Below are positions 51,801 to 59,581 of a stretch of DNA of 64,000 nucleotides, piece by piece; position 1 is the stretch's first letter; every line of letters begins with the position of its first letter. This DNA is from Bacteroidales bacterium (lineage in GTDB: Bacteria > Bacteroidota > Bacteroidia > Bacteroidales > UBA932): NCBI GenBank assembly GCA_017549145.1, contig JAFYVM010000057.1, forward strand, positions 49,145 through 113,144. Reading direction: 5' to 3'. The notes beneath the pieces were generated by a model. That model saw nothing but the letters and a program-made list of their open reading frames with translations. It made no database searches and was not told where the DNA came from. Position numbers and translations under genes: made by a program.

Positions 51801-53315
51801 ATGAGCATTATGGACCTCAACGAGCAGGAGCTATTCAGAAGAGAATCGCTTGCAAAGCTCAGAGAACTTGGAATCGAGCCATATCCAGCACCACTCTTCC
51901 CTATCAACACATCTGCAGCGCAGATCAAGGCAGAGTTTGATGAGGCAGCTGGTAACTTCCAGGATGTAGTCATCGCTGGTCGTATCATGTCAAGACGTAT
52001 CATGGGTGCTGCATCATTCGGCGAAATCCAGGATGAGACCGGACGTATTCAGGTATACATCAACCGCGATGAGATCTGCCCAGGTGAAGATAAGACAATG
52101 TATAATACAGTATGGAAGAAACTTCTTGACATCGGAGATATCGTTGGTATCAAGGGATTTGCTTTCATCACTAGGACAGGACAGCTTTCAGTACACGCAA
52201 AGGAGCTTACACTTCTCAGCAAGTCACTCCGCGTGCTTCCTATCGTTAAGGAGAAGGACGGCGAGGTGTTCGATGCTTTCTCAGATCCTGAGCTTAAGTA
52301 TCGTCAAAGATATGTGGACCTTATTGTAAATCCACAGGTTCGTGATACATTCATCAAGAGAAGTCAGATCGTAGCTACAATGCGTGAGTATTTCAACGAG
52401 GCAGGCTGCCTTGAGGTGGAGACTCCTATCCTCCAGAGCATCCCAGGTGGTGCAACAGCCCGTCCATTCATCACTCACCACAACGCTCTTGACATTCCAC
52501 TCTACCTCCGTATCGCTAACGAGCTTTACCTTAAGAGACTTATCGTAGGTGGATACCATGGTGTTTACGAGTTCGCAAAGGACTTCCGTAATGAGGGTAT
52601 GGACAAGACTCACAACCCTGAGTTTACTTGTATGGAGATCTACGTGGCTTACAAGGACTACATCTGGATGATGGAGTTCGTTGAGAAGCTTCTTGAGAAG
52701 ATCGCTCTCAAGCTCCACGGCAAGACAGAGGTCATGATCGGAGAGAACGCTGTTGACTTCAAGCCACCATTCCGTCGCCTCCCTATCCTTGAGGCAATCA
52801 AGGAGTACGCAGGTGTTGACGTAGCTGGAATGAACGAGGATGAGCTCCGTGCTACATGTAAGCAGCTTCATGTTGAGGTTGATCCTTCATTCGGTAAGGG
52901 TAAGCTCATCGATGCTATCTTCGGAGAGTACTGCGAGAAGCACCTCACTCAGCCTACATTCATCACTGACTACCCTGTGGAAATGTCACCACTTACTAAG
53001 CGTCACCGCGAGAATCCTGAACTTACAGAGCGTTTCGAGCTCTTCGTATGCGGTAAGGAGCTTGCAAATGCATATAGCGAGCTTAACGACCCGATCGATC
53101 AGTATGAGCGCTTCCAGGAGCAGGTCAAGTTGAAAGATAAGGGTGATGACGAGGCTATGTTCATCGATATGGACTTCGTACGCGCACTCGAGTACGGTAT
53201 GCCTCCAACATCAGGACTCGGTATGGGAATTGACCGTCTGACAATGTTCATGACTAACTCCCCTACCATCCAGGACGTACTCTTCTTCCCACAGATGAGA
53301 CCAAAGAGCCTGTAA
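51801..53315 (+). CDS. lysS: Lysine-tRNA ligase, class II
   Basis: 504 residues. N-terminal OB-fold anticodon domain (about 55-160; [20 protein letters not shown] in part), motif 1 region around [21 protein letters not shown], motif 2 as [20 protein letters not shown] (about 254-273), and motif 3 [12 protein letters not shown] (about 470-481). ATG 51801 is used; ATG 51810 is also possible. Terminator at 53349-53383. Confidence 0.98.
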   Translation: MSIMDLNEQELFRRESLAKLRELGIEPYPAPLFPINTSAAQIKAEFDEAAGNFQDVVIAGRIMSRRIMGAASFGEIQDETGRIQVYINRDEICPGEDKTMYNTVWKKLLDIGDIVGIKGFAFITRTGQLSVHAKELTLLSKSLRVLPIVKEKDGEVFDAFSDPELKYRQRYVDLIVNPQVRDTFIKRSQIVATMREYFNEAGCLEVETPILQSIPGGATARPFITHHNALDIPLYLRIANELYLKRLIVGGYHGVYEFAKDFRNEGMDKTHNPEFTCMEIYVAYKDYIWMMEFVEKLLEKIALKLHGKTEVMIGENAVDFKPPFRRLPILEAIKEYAGVDVAGMNEDELRATCKQLHVEVDPSFGKGKLIDAIFGEYCEKHLTQPTFITDYPVEMSPLTKRHRENPELTERFELFVCGKELANAYSELNDPIDQYERFQEQVKLKDKGDDEAMFIDMDFVRALEYGMPPTSGLGMGIDRLTMFMTNSPTIQDVLFFPQMRPKSL

Positions 53316-53348
53316 GCGCAGAACAAACAGCGTTTCCAAATAAAATAA

Positions 53349-53383
53349 AGCAACCTCTTCTACAGATAAGAAGAGGTTGTTTA
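53349..53383. terminator. Bidirectional terminator between lysS and the outer-membrane protein gene
   Basis: 11-bp perfect stem (53351-53361 with 53369-53379), 7-nt loop, T-rich sequence on both sides. Serves lysS rightward and the gene ending at 53435 leftward. Confidence 0.8.
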
Positions 53384-53434
53384 CCTTTATGAAACCTATT
53401 CGGTTGCAAAACGGAGGAAAACGGCAAAAGTAAA

Positions 53435-54337
53435 TCAGAAGCGGATACCGACTCCGCAGGTTAAGGAGGCTGTACGGAAGGAGATGGTGGAGATGCCGGC
53501 TGAAACTGCAATCAGACGCCACGAAGCGATTACGCCGCATTCAGCGGCAAATCCGGAACGGGACCAGTCAGAGACTGACGCCCAGTTGCCATCTACATCT
53601 TCCCAAGCAAGTTTGCGATAGCCATATCCTGCTCCGGCATACACTGTAAGCCATTTCTCCGCTCTGGCAAGAACACCGCCGCTGACCATCAGATTACTGC
53701 GTTTCTCAGTTCCGTTCGACCATATCTGACTGCCATTTTCCAAACTGCCGTCAGAAGCACACGAATATGAGGTGTCGCAGGAAGTGAAGTTACTTCTGAA
53801 AGCCAGATATCCTCCCCAGCGTCCATGCTGATATCCGGTCATAAGTCCATATGACATGTCGGGAACTGCCAGCGATGCAAGCAGAAAGACATCGCCACGT
53901 TTTGAAACCTCGGTCACATCCGGCCGGATATCTGTACCTGTGGAGATCATACTGCGTGAAGAATCGGTAACAGCAAGGTAGTCGCTATCCGCAAGCGGCT
54001 CATTAACTTCAATAGTTCCAGCCACAGCCTCCGGCCTTACACCTGTGGTAAACCATTCGCCTATCGAAGTAAAACGGCGTCGCTGAGCCTCTGACATTTC
54101 CGGCTCCTGCGCCTTAAGGCCCTTATTCATGCCCAAGAAACTGTCTATCAGAGACTGAGCTTCCTCCCTTGAAACCTGTTCTCCTGCAGCAACCTTCGAC
54201 TTCAGCTTCATGCACTGACCGCAGAGGTCTTCATACATATCCAGACGCTCATCCATGTTCCTTTCCTGTCCGGCAGCCAGGAAAGTCACGAACAGCAGAA
54301 TCGCGACGCAGAAAATATGTCTGAATAGTGTTTTCAT
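53435..54337 (-). CDS. Predicted outer-membrane beta-barrel protein with helical N-terminal part
   Basis: 300 residues from ATG 54337. Signal peptide ending FLAAGQ (about 24), a helical, charged segment with a Cys pair (DLCGQC, about 35-95), then from about 145 alternating aromatic strands (SYGLMTGYQHGRWGGYLAFRS, YAGAGYGYRKLAW) ending in a terminal Phe, the usual outer-membrane export signal. No named family recognised. It is divergent from a Ser/Thr kinase gene with about 60 nt between, and such kinase/barrel pairs recur in Bacteroidota, so they may be one system (inference). A 61-codon upstream extension overlaps the kinase and is rejected. Confidence 0.78.
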   Translation of the reverse strand: MKTLFRHIFCVAILLFVTFLAAGQERNMDERLDMYEDLCGQCMKLKSKVAAGEQVSREEAQSLIDSFLGMNKGLKAQEPEMSEAQRRRFTSIGEWFTTGVRPEAVAGTIEVNEPLADSDYLAVTDSSRSMISTGTDIRPDVTEVSKRGDVFLLASLAVPDMSYGLMTGYQHGRWGGYLAFRSNFTSCDTSYSCASDGSLENGSQIWSNGTEKRSNLMVSGGVLARAEKWLTVYAGAGYGYRKLAWEDVDGNWASVSDWSRSGFAAECGVIASWRLIAVSAGISTISFRTASLTCGVGIRF

Positions 54338-54343
54338 ATAATG

Positions 54344-54351
54344 CAAAAATA
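54344..54351 (-). promoter_or_regulatory. Promoter -7 element for outer-membrane protein gene
   Basis: Minus-strand TATTTTTG, 6 nt before the ATG at 54337; like recJ this predicts a nearly leaderless transcript. Confidence 0.45.
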
Positions 54352-54372
54352 CGAAATTAACACAAAAAACAG

Positions 54373-54380
54373 TATCTTTG
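54373..54380 (+). promoter_or_regulatory. Promoter -7 element for kinase gene
   Basis: TATCTTTG, 18 nt before the ATG at 54399. The TTG within it is in frame but cannot be the start if this is the promoter. Confidence 0.5.
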
Positions 54381-54398
54381 AACGATATTATAAGCCCA

Positions 54399-55517
54399 AT
54401 GTTAGGACCTTCCGGATTCTTTCTGCCTTCCGGACCGGGAAACGCAGATACTGCCAGCAATGACCTTGAACTCATCCACACTTCAAAGGACGGGTTCAAC
54501 GAGTTGTATCGTATCTGCAAAAGCGGAAGATTCTTCGTCTATAAGGCTCTCAAGAAGCAATATCGCGGCAATCTGATGTACGAAGACCTGCTGTCAAAGG
54601 ACTTCAACATAGGCTTTTCGCTTACCCACCACGGACTCTGCCAGTACTTCGGAAAGATCCGGCATCCGGAAATAGGCAGTTGCATTGTAATGGAATGGAT
54701 AGATGGCTGCACGCTGGAGGAACTCATCGCAGCAGGCAATATCGACAAACCACTCGCCGGAAAAATCATCTGCGAAATCTGTGATGCCCTCGGATATATG
54801 CACCGCAGGCAGGTGATTCACCGCGACCTCAAGCCGGAAAACATCCTGATCACCCACAACGGACAGAACGTCAAGATCATCGATTTCGGACTGTCTGACG
54901 CCGATTCATTCGCCGCATTCAAAACTCCTGCCGGAACCAGGATCTACGCATCTCCGGAGCTCCTTGCAGGGGAGCCGATCGATAGCCGAAGCGACATATG
55001 GTCGCTCGGAGTCATTATCGGAGAGACGCATCCATACTATCGGAAAGTGGCCGAAAAGTGCCTCGTGCGGGTAAGGGAAAAAAGGTATGCAAGCGCAGAA
55101 GAAGTAAAAAATGCCATCCTGCATGAAAGCTCACGGAAGTTCTGGAAGGCAGTCTTATGGGTAGCCGCGAGTGTCGTAGCAGCGATATTAGCAGCATGCA
55201 TAGCTGCATCCTACTTGGCAGGGTTCCCATCTGAAGGCACCACTGAGCCACAGCAGAAAGAAGAGATTTCCTCACCGGCCAGGAACAATACCGACTCCAC
55301 GCTTGTAGCGGCCCCGCAACAGACAGGTCAACCAGCACCGCAAACGGAAACTAAAAGCCACAATGCTGCGCATAAATCTCCAAAGAAAGTCTCCAAAGCA
55401 ACAGTTGACGAAACAACAGAGCCCCATATCGAGGTTCCGGAACAGAAAGCAGAAGAAAACATCGATGCTGAAGCCCTCGAAGACCTATTCAAGGAGGCAG
55501 CCGGGCAGATTCTTTAG
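54399..55517 (+). CDS. Membrane-anchored Ser/Thr protein kinase, compact form
   Basis: 372 residues. N-terminal kinase domain (about 20-240): ATP-binding Lys in FFVYKALKK (about 48), Asp in place of the usual helix-C Glu in SKDFNIGFSL, catalytic loop HRDLKPENIL (about 145-154), DFGLSD (about 165-170) and SPEL for APE. The glycine-rich loop is weak and the C-lobe is short between DIWSLGV and YRKVAEKCL. One membrane helix (about 258-280) is followed by a Thr/Gln/Lys-rich periplasmic tail without PASTA or other domain. Catalytically complete by eye. Divergent from the outer-membrane protein gene. Confidence 0.9.
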   Translation: MLGPSGFFLPSGPGNADTASNDLELIHTSKDGFNELYRICKSGRFFVYKALKKQYRGNLMYEDLLSKDFNIGFSLTHHGLCQYFGKIRHPEIGSCIVMEWIDGCTLEELIAAGNIDKPLAGKIICEICDALGYMHRRQVIHRDLKPENILITHNGQNVKIIDFGLSDADSFAAFKTPAGTRIYASPELLAGEPIDSRSDIWSLGVIIGETHPYYRKVAEKCLVRVREKRYASAEEVKNAILHESSRKFWKAVLWVAASVVAAILAACIAASYLAGFPSEGTTEPQQKEEISSPARNNTDSTLVAAPQQTGQPAPQTETKSHNAAHKSPKKVSKATVDETTEPHIEVPEQKAEENIDAEALEDLFKEAAGQIL

Positions 55518-55558
55518 ACCTGCCTCTTAGAAAATCAGCAATATTTATGGCATTTGTA

Positions 55559-55601
55559 TTGCATCTTGACGTCATTTATATATCTTTGCGTAAAAAGATA
55601 T
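55559..55601 (+). promoter_or_regulatory. Promoter and operator candidate of first toxin-antitoxin module
   Basis: TTG (55559-55561), 19-nt spacer, TATCTTTG (55581-55588). A perfect TGACGTCA palindrome (55567-55574) lies in the spacer, and an 8-bp inverted repeat ATATCTTT/AAAGATAT (55580-55587, 55594-55601) covers the -7 element. Such sites suit autoregulation by the antitoxin. Confidence 0.6.
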
Positions 55602-55605
55602 GATT

Positions 55606-55899
55606 ATGAGACAGACAGCAACAACCATCAGACTGGACGCGGACCTGAAAGCAGAGTTCGATAAACTTTGCGAGGAGTTCGGCATGAGCGCAAATACGGC
55701 ATTCAATATATATGTAAAGACCGTCGTGCGGCAAAGAAGGATACCGTTTCAGATTGAAACTGACCCGATAGATGAAGTGACGGAAAGGGGACGCAGGGCG
55801 TTCTGGGAGATACGACGTATGGCTGCAGAGAACGGCACAGCCGGAATGAGCTTGGAGGAAATCAATGAAGAAATCAGACGTGCCAGACTGGGACTATAA
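55606..55899 (+). CDS. RelB/DinJ-family antitoxin, module 1
   Basis: 97 residues. N-terminal ribbon-helix-helix DNA-binding part (ATTIRLDADLKAEFDKLCEEFGMSANTAFNIYVKTVV in pieces: TIRLDADLKAEFDKLCEEFG, about 6-25) and a C-terminal toxin-wrapping tail with GMSLEEINEEIRRAR. ATG 55606 is preferred to 55600 because it aligns exactly with the second antitoxin (both 97 residues, M-x-Q-T start). The toxin follows after 1 nt. RelB-type antitoxins usually pair with RelE/YafQ folds; here the partner is a PIN nuclease. Confidence 0.9.
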   Translation: MRQTATTIRLDADLKAEFDKLCEEFGMSANTAFNIYVKTVVRQRRIPFQIETDPIDEVTERGRRAFWEIRRMAAENGTAGMSLEEINEEIRRARLGL

Positions 55900-55900
55900 A

Positions 55901-56362
55901 ATGAAATTCTTGACAATAATAGACACCAATGTCATTGTATCAGCATTTCTATCAAGGCACAATGACTCTGCGACCGTCCTCTTACTTGACTGTTTATTCA
56001 AAGGGACTATCATACCTATCTACAATGATGAAATACTGAATGAATACTACGTAGTACTGACACGATCTAAATTCAAAATCGCAAAAGATAAGATTGATGC
56101 AGTATTGACTGAAATCAAGACAAAAGGCATCCACTCCGAAAGGGTCAACAGCGGAGAAACATTGACGGACGCCAAAGACCTTGTATTCTACGAAGTAGCA
56201 CTGAGCAAAGAGGACTCATTTCTTGTTACCGGAAACCTGAAGCATTTTCCGAAGAAGCCGTTTGTGGTTTCGCCGGCGGAGATGATTCAGATCATCCACG
56301 AAATGCAGCAGCCAAAGTCTGGACTGCTTTCTGAACCTGCTGCAGGGTACGGAAAGAGATAA
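55901..56362 (+). CDS. PIN-domain toxin, module 1
   Basis: 153 residues, predicted metal-dependent ribonuclease. Acidic PIN residues are visible: IIDTNVIVSAF (Asp about 8), the helix-3 Glu in YNDEILNEYYVVLTRSKF, and DAKDLVFYEVAL / SFLVTGNLKHFPK (late Asp/Asn positions). ATG 55901 follows the antitoxin stop by 1 nt. The segment 56234-56286 is identical to part of the second toxin gene. C-terminal tail differs from the second toxin. Confidence 0.9.
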   Translation: MKFLTIIDTNVIVSAFLSRHNDSATVLLLDCLFKGTIIPIYNDEILNEYYVVLTRSKFKIAKDKIDAVLTEIKTKGIHSERVNSGETLTDAKDLVFYEVALSKEDSFLVTGNLKHFPKKPFVVSPAEMIQIIHEMQQPKSGLLSEPAAGYGKR

Positions 56363-56417
56363 AGTTACAGACCCGCTTCAGGAGCATATCAAAATCTTCA
56401 TTGCAAAATAATGGCTA

Positions 56418-56460
56418 TGTATTTGCAATGTATATACAATATATTATATTTGCAAATACA
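56418..56460 (+). promoter_or_regulatory. Promoter and operator candidate of second toxin-antitoxin module
   Basis: TTTG (56422-56425), 19-nt spacer, TATATTTG (56445-56452). A perfect 10-bp inverted repeat, TGTATTTGCA (56418-56427) and TGCAAATACA (56451-56460), covers both promoter elements, with a palindrome TGTATATACA (56429-56438) between. Confidence 0.65.
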
Positions 56461-56473
56461 TAATTATATAGCT

Positions 56474-56767
56474 ATGGCACAGACATCAATGACATTCAGA
56501 GTCGATGACTCGTTGAAAAAGAAATTCGATTCGCTTTGCGATGAGTTCGGTCTCACCTCTACGGCAGCCTTGACTGTCTTCATGAAGGCAGTGGTAAGGG
56601 AACGGAAGATTCCGTTTGAAGTAAAGACAAGATCCGAATATGAAACCCGAAGCCAGGCAATGGCTGCATTTGAAAGAATGAGGGAAGATGCAGCTCATAG
56701 CGGATTACAAGGCATGTCGCTTGATGAGATAAATACCATAATCCGAGAGGTTCGTGATGGAAACTAA
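56474..56767 (+). CDS. RelB/DinJ-family antitoxin, module 2
   Basis: 97 residues from ATG 56474 (MAQTSMTFRVDDSLKKKFDS). Same plan as the first antitoxin: ribbon-helix-helix N terminus and GMSLDEINTIIREVR tail. Sequence identity to it is moderate, about half by eye. An upstream 21-codon extension crosses the promoter and is rejected. The toxin gene begins inside its last codons. Confidence 0.92.
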   Translation: MAQTSMTFRVDDSLKKKFDSLCDEFGLTSTAALTVFMKAVVRERKIPFEVKTRSEYETRSQAMAAFERMREDAAHSGLQGMSLDEINTIIREVRDGN

Positions 56768-57242
56768 GATTTATGCTGTCATTGACACCAACGTCATTGT
56801 CTCTGCACTATTTTCGATTTCCGGACAATCAAATCCTGCGGCAATCATAAGGAAAGTGGTTGATGGAACGATTACGCCAATTTTCAATGAAGAAATTCTG
56901 GCGGAATATAAGGAAGTGTTGAGCAGAGACAAATTTCCATTCAGGAAAGACGACATTGACTGGATTATAAGCATCTTTCAAGAATATGGCATCGCAATAA
57001 GCGAAACTAAAATTTCAGAAGAGACCTTCGTCGATAAAAAGGATGTCGTATTCTACGAAGTGGCTCTGAGCAAAGAAGACTCGTTTCTTGTTACCGGCAA
57101 CCTGAAGCATTTTCCGAAGAAGCCGTTTGTGGTTTCGCCGGCGGAGATGATGGAGATCATCAATGCGGCGATGCTCGGTGGCGGAAAAATTCTTAGCGAG
57201 ACGAGAGCGATGTACGGCAGAGGTGTTTACGGAAACTGGTGA
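56757..57242 (+). CDS. PIN-domain toxin, module 2
   Basis: 161 residues from ATG 56757, overlapping the antitoxin by 11 nt. PIN motifs: VIDTNVIVSALFS, NEEILAEYKEVLSRDKFPF, DKKDVVFYEVALSKEDSFLVTG. It shares with the first toxin a nearly identical C-terminal block of about 35 residues, backed by 53 identical nucleotides (57099-57151), while the N-terminal two thirds are much more different. Predicted ribonuclease silenced by the RelB-type antitoxin. Confidence 0.9.
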   Translation: METKIYAVIDTNVIVSALFSISGQSNPAAIIRKVVDGTITPIFNEEILAEYKEVLSRDKFPFRKDDIDWIISIFQEYGIAISETKISEETFVDKKDVVFYEVALSKEDSFLVTGNLKHFPKKPFVVSPAEMMEIINAAMLGGGKILSETRAMYGRGVYGNW

Positions 57243-57248
57243 TAAAAC

Positions 57249-57283
57249 ATGCACGGTGGTCATTAGAACCGACCACCGCGCAT
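57249..57283. terminator. Hairpin between the second PIN gene and the P-loop gene
   Basis: 12-bp stem with one mismatch (CGGTGGTC with GACCACCG as core, extended by ATGC/GCAT), 9-nt loop. It lacks a T-run on either side, so it is a weak terminator candidate between convergent genes. Confidence 0.4.
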
Positions 57284-57291
57284 AGGAATTA

Positions 57292-57678
57292 TCAGATATC
57301 TGCAATCACCTTCTTGACAAAGTCTATCAGGGCAGCGTAATCATCATACCTTTCTTTCTGATGAATGATCGGATTGTATCCCTTGAAGTTACTGTCAAAG
57401 GTGGCATAGTTGCGGCTCGCAACAATCAGGACGTCACATTTGTCTTTATAGTTCAACACATTGCTTTTCACAGTACCTAAAAGATCGCCATCAGAGCATA
57501 TCATCACCTTCAAACCGTTATATTCCACCAAAGCCTTAAAATCCCAGCAAAAGAGTGAAGGGCAATCCTCTGCATCAAGTATTCTCGCACCATTATATAG
57601 CAGCATATTCAAGACATACTTCATGGCAGTGCTTTTCCCTGCATCAGGCTCTCCTTTTATCACAATCAACTTTTTCAT
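57292..57678 (-). CDS. Small P-loop protein of unknown function
   Basis: 128 residues, soluble. Walker A IKGEPDAGKSTAMKY (GxxxxGKST, about 8-16) at the N terminus; later DAEDCPSLFCWDFKALVEY and VLIVASRNYATFD could supply a Walker B-like Asp and a base-contacting strand. Size suggests a nucleotide or small-molecule kinase-like fold, or a partial ATPase. It follows the fimbrillin/FISUMP gene by 30 nt in the same direction, but a cytosolic ATP-binding protein among surface lipoproteins is odd. Family not recognised. Confidence 0.7.
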   Translation of the reverse strand: MKKLIVIKGEPDAGKSTAMKYVLNMLLYNGARILDAEDCPSLFCWDFKALVEYNGLKVMICSDGDLLGTVKSNVLNYKDKCDVLIVASRNYATFDSNFKGYNPIIHQKERYDDYAALIDFVKKVIADI

Positions 57679-57708
57679 AATTAATATTTTAATTATTAAA
57701 CATTGTGG

Positions 57709-59571
57709 TTATTCTTTGCAGCAGCGGACGGATAGGGCGCATGTTACATGATTTGAATACTGACTTAATTTAGTATCCAAATAGCTAGAAAACAGACAAA
57801 GTGCAGAATATCTGCCTTCTTCCTTAGTCGCAGACCAGCAATATCCATAGCGACCCACATCAACAAGCCGACCTATGCGTGCTCCTGCTTTAGGATAAAA
57901 ATCTGCATAATCCATAGTTGCAGATGCTTCAATTCCTTTCTGCCAAGCGTCTATTTCCGGAACCCTCCATCCATATGGGCATGGATCATATACAGCTTTC
58001 GGTACAGAGGAAGTACTCCAGCTATCTGTTGGTAAATAAATTTCACTATAATAGGTCATAGGATTCGCCTCTGCAGAATATTGAGCACCAATTGTCGCAG
58101 TATTCCAAACACCCGTAGAAGCAGCATCCTTAGGTTCATTCTCAGAAATCGAAGATGACCCAAGGAACGGGTCCTTCCTACCCCACTGATACAGAAGGCC
58201 GAGTGTGCCCACGTCTCCTGAAGTTGCGGATGTCGCTCCCAGATTGCGGTCCATCATGGTACCGGCATCATTGTAGTAGACCTGCTCCTGCCATCCTTCC
58301 TCTGCACACCAGATATGCCATGACCAGAGGATTGTGCCTTTGGAGTTCTTTGCAGCAATTACTGCGTTTCCGTCACGGAAGTTTTCCGGCGTAGAGAAAC
58401 GTATATAACCGTCCTTGTAGTCTGCTGACGCGATAAGGTCGCCCACATTCGGCATTTCGTCAGTACCGAATGACTCCCAAAGCACTTCCACGCTCTTTAC
58501 ATTGCCGACAGTCGCGTCAGTATTTCCTATCACAGACCTGAATTTATAGTCTCCTGCTCCCTGGATGAGGTAGCAGTTTGCTGTCCCTGCAGCAGAAAGA
58601 TCAGTATATGTCTTCCCATCTCCCTCCACGTCTCCAGAGTCTTCGTCACCGGAGCCATCACCGGATCCGCTGCCCCCGGTGCTGTTCCAATCTTCGAGTT
58701 CACAGCCTATCTCCACCTTGATCGCAGTTGTGGATGTATTGAGGGTAGCGGTATAAGTATATGCCACACCCGGGCGGAAATTGAAAGAGTCCTCCAGCAG
58801 ATATGACACGCTCTTCGAGTTGATTTCCAGAAGAGGAACAGACGTGGCAAGCATCTGAGGCACCACAATAGCCTCATACACCACGGCATCATACCCGTCA
58901 AAACTCCTGAGGCCGAGTTTTTTCATCTTGATCGACCTCATTCCGCTGTACGGGTCCTTGGAAACCGAACCTTTAGTAAAATCGACTCTTGCGCCCGTAA
59001 CAGTGCTGTGCAGAAGAATGGAAGCATCATCAGGAAGGGAACCGACATAGTCAGCGCCTGCCACTATCTTTACGGTAAGCTTGCTCATAAGGTGGTTCAT
59101 CTGCAGATTCACCGCCCCATCAGTCTGCTTCACTCCGGCAGTCTTCGACCATAGAAGATCAGAAGCCTCATACCCTCCGCCGGCCTGGTCTGCTGCTACC
59201 TCAAAATACTGTGACTCGACATCCGAAATGGTCATATACGGATAATACGCATAGACATCTGACTTACCTGCGCCCCAATATATGGTCTTCTCAGGAGTCC
59301 AGACAGCACCGTCGAAGTTCACGACGAGGTTGTTCGCCCTGTTTCCAGATATCTGCAGAGGCATAGGGGTGGCATCATCGACATAGTCTGTGACATAAAG
59401 GCCTATCTCGTCCATTGCGTCAAAGACATCGCCTGTTACTTTGGTGACTGCTCCTGGCGCAAGGACATTAAAAGACATTTCTCTACTGGTAGCAAGGTCC
59501 GGAGTTATGGTGCCTTCCTGGCAGGCTGTAATAGTAAATGCCAGAAGGAATGGTATGTATATTCTTTTCAT
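57709..59571 (-). CDS. Fimbrillin-like lipoprotein with FISUMP-type C-terminal domain
   Basis: 620 residues. Lipobox FTITAC (Cys about 17), a fimbrillin/Mfa2-like N-terminal half (about 20-300; DEIGLYVTDYVDD, VYAYYPYMTISD, QMNHLMSKLTVKI), a Gly/Ser/Asp/Glu linker (about 300-320) and a C-terminal domain with GLLYQWGRKDPF, DPCPYGWRVPEIDAW and CWSATKEEGRYSALCLF like the Fibrobacter succinogenes major paralogous domain. Surface exposure and adhesion or fimbrial assembly are inferred from the family. Lies 10 nt after the M64 gene. Confidence 0.85.
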   Translation of the reverse strand: MKRIYIPFLLAFTITACQEGTITPDLATSREMSFNVLAPGAVTKVTGDVFDAMDEIGLYVTDYVDDATPMPLQISGNRANNLVVNFDGAVWTPEKTIYWGAGKSDVYAYYPYMTISDVESQYFEVAADQAGGGYEASDLLWSKTAGVKQTDGAVNLQMNHLMSKLTVKIVAGADYVGSLPDDASILLHSTVTGARVDFTKGSVSKDPYSGMRSIKMKKLGLRSFDGYDAVVYEAIVVPQMLATSVPLLEINSKSVSYLLEDSFNFRPGVAYTYTATLNTSTTAIKVEIGCELEDWNSTGGSGSGDGSGDEDSGDVEGDGKTYTDLSAAGTANCYLIQGAGDYKFRSVIGNTDATVGNVKSVEVLWESFGTDEMPNVGDLIASADYKDGYIRFSTPENFRDGNAVIAAKNSKGTILWSWHIWCAEEGWQEQVYYNDAGTMMDRNLGATSATSGDVGTLGLLYQWGRKDPFLGSSSISENEPKDAASTGVWNTATIGAQYSAEANPMTYYSEIYLPTDSWSTSSVPKAVYDPCPYGWRVPEIDAWQKGIEASATMDYADFYPKAGARIGRLVDVGRYGYCWSATKEEGRYSALCLFSSYLDTKLSQYSNHVTCALSVRCCKE

Positions 59572-59581
59572 AATTCAATCC

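Noticed and set aside
51731-52003. N-terminal extension of RecJ by 91 residues
   Set aside because: Runs antisense into lysS and across both promoters; the extension shows no RecJ family sequence.
54338-54520. N-terminal extension of the outer-membrane protein by 61 residues
   Set aside because: Precedes a good signal peptide and overlaps the divergent kinase gene.
53316-57700. Possible integrated mobile element around the kinase and toxin-antitoxin genes
   Set aside because: No integrase, transposase, tRNA-flanked direct repeats or conjugation genes were seen; only accessory gene content suggests past transfer.
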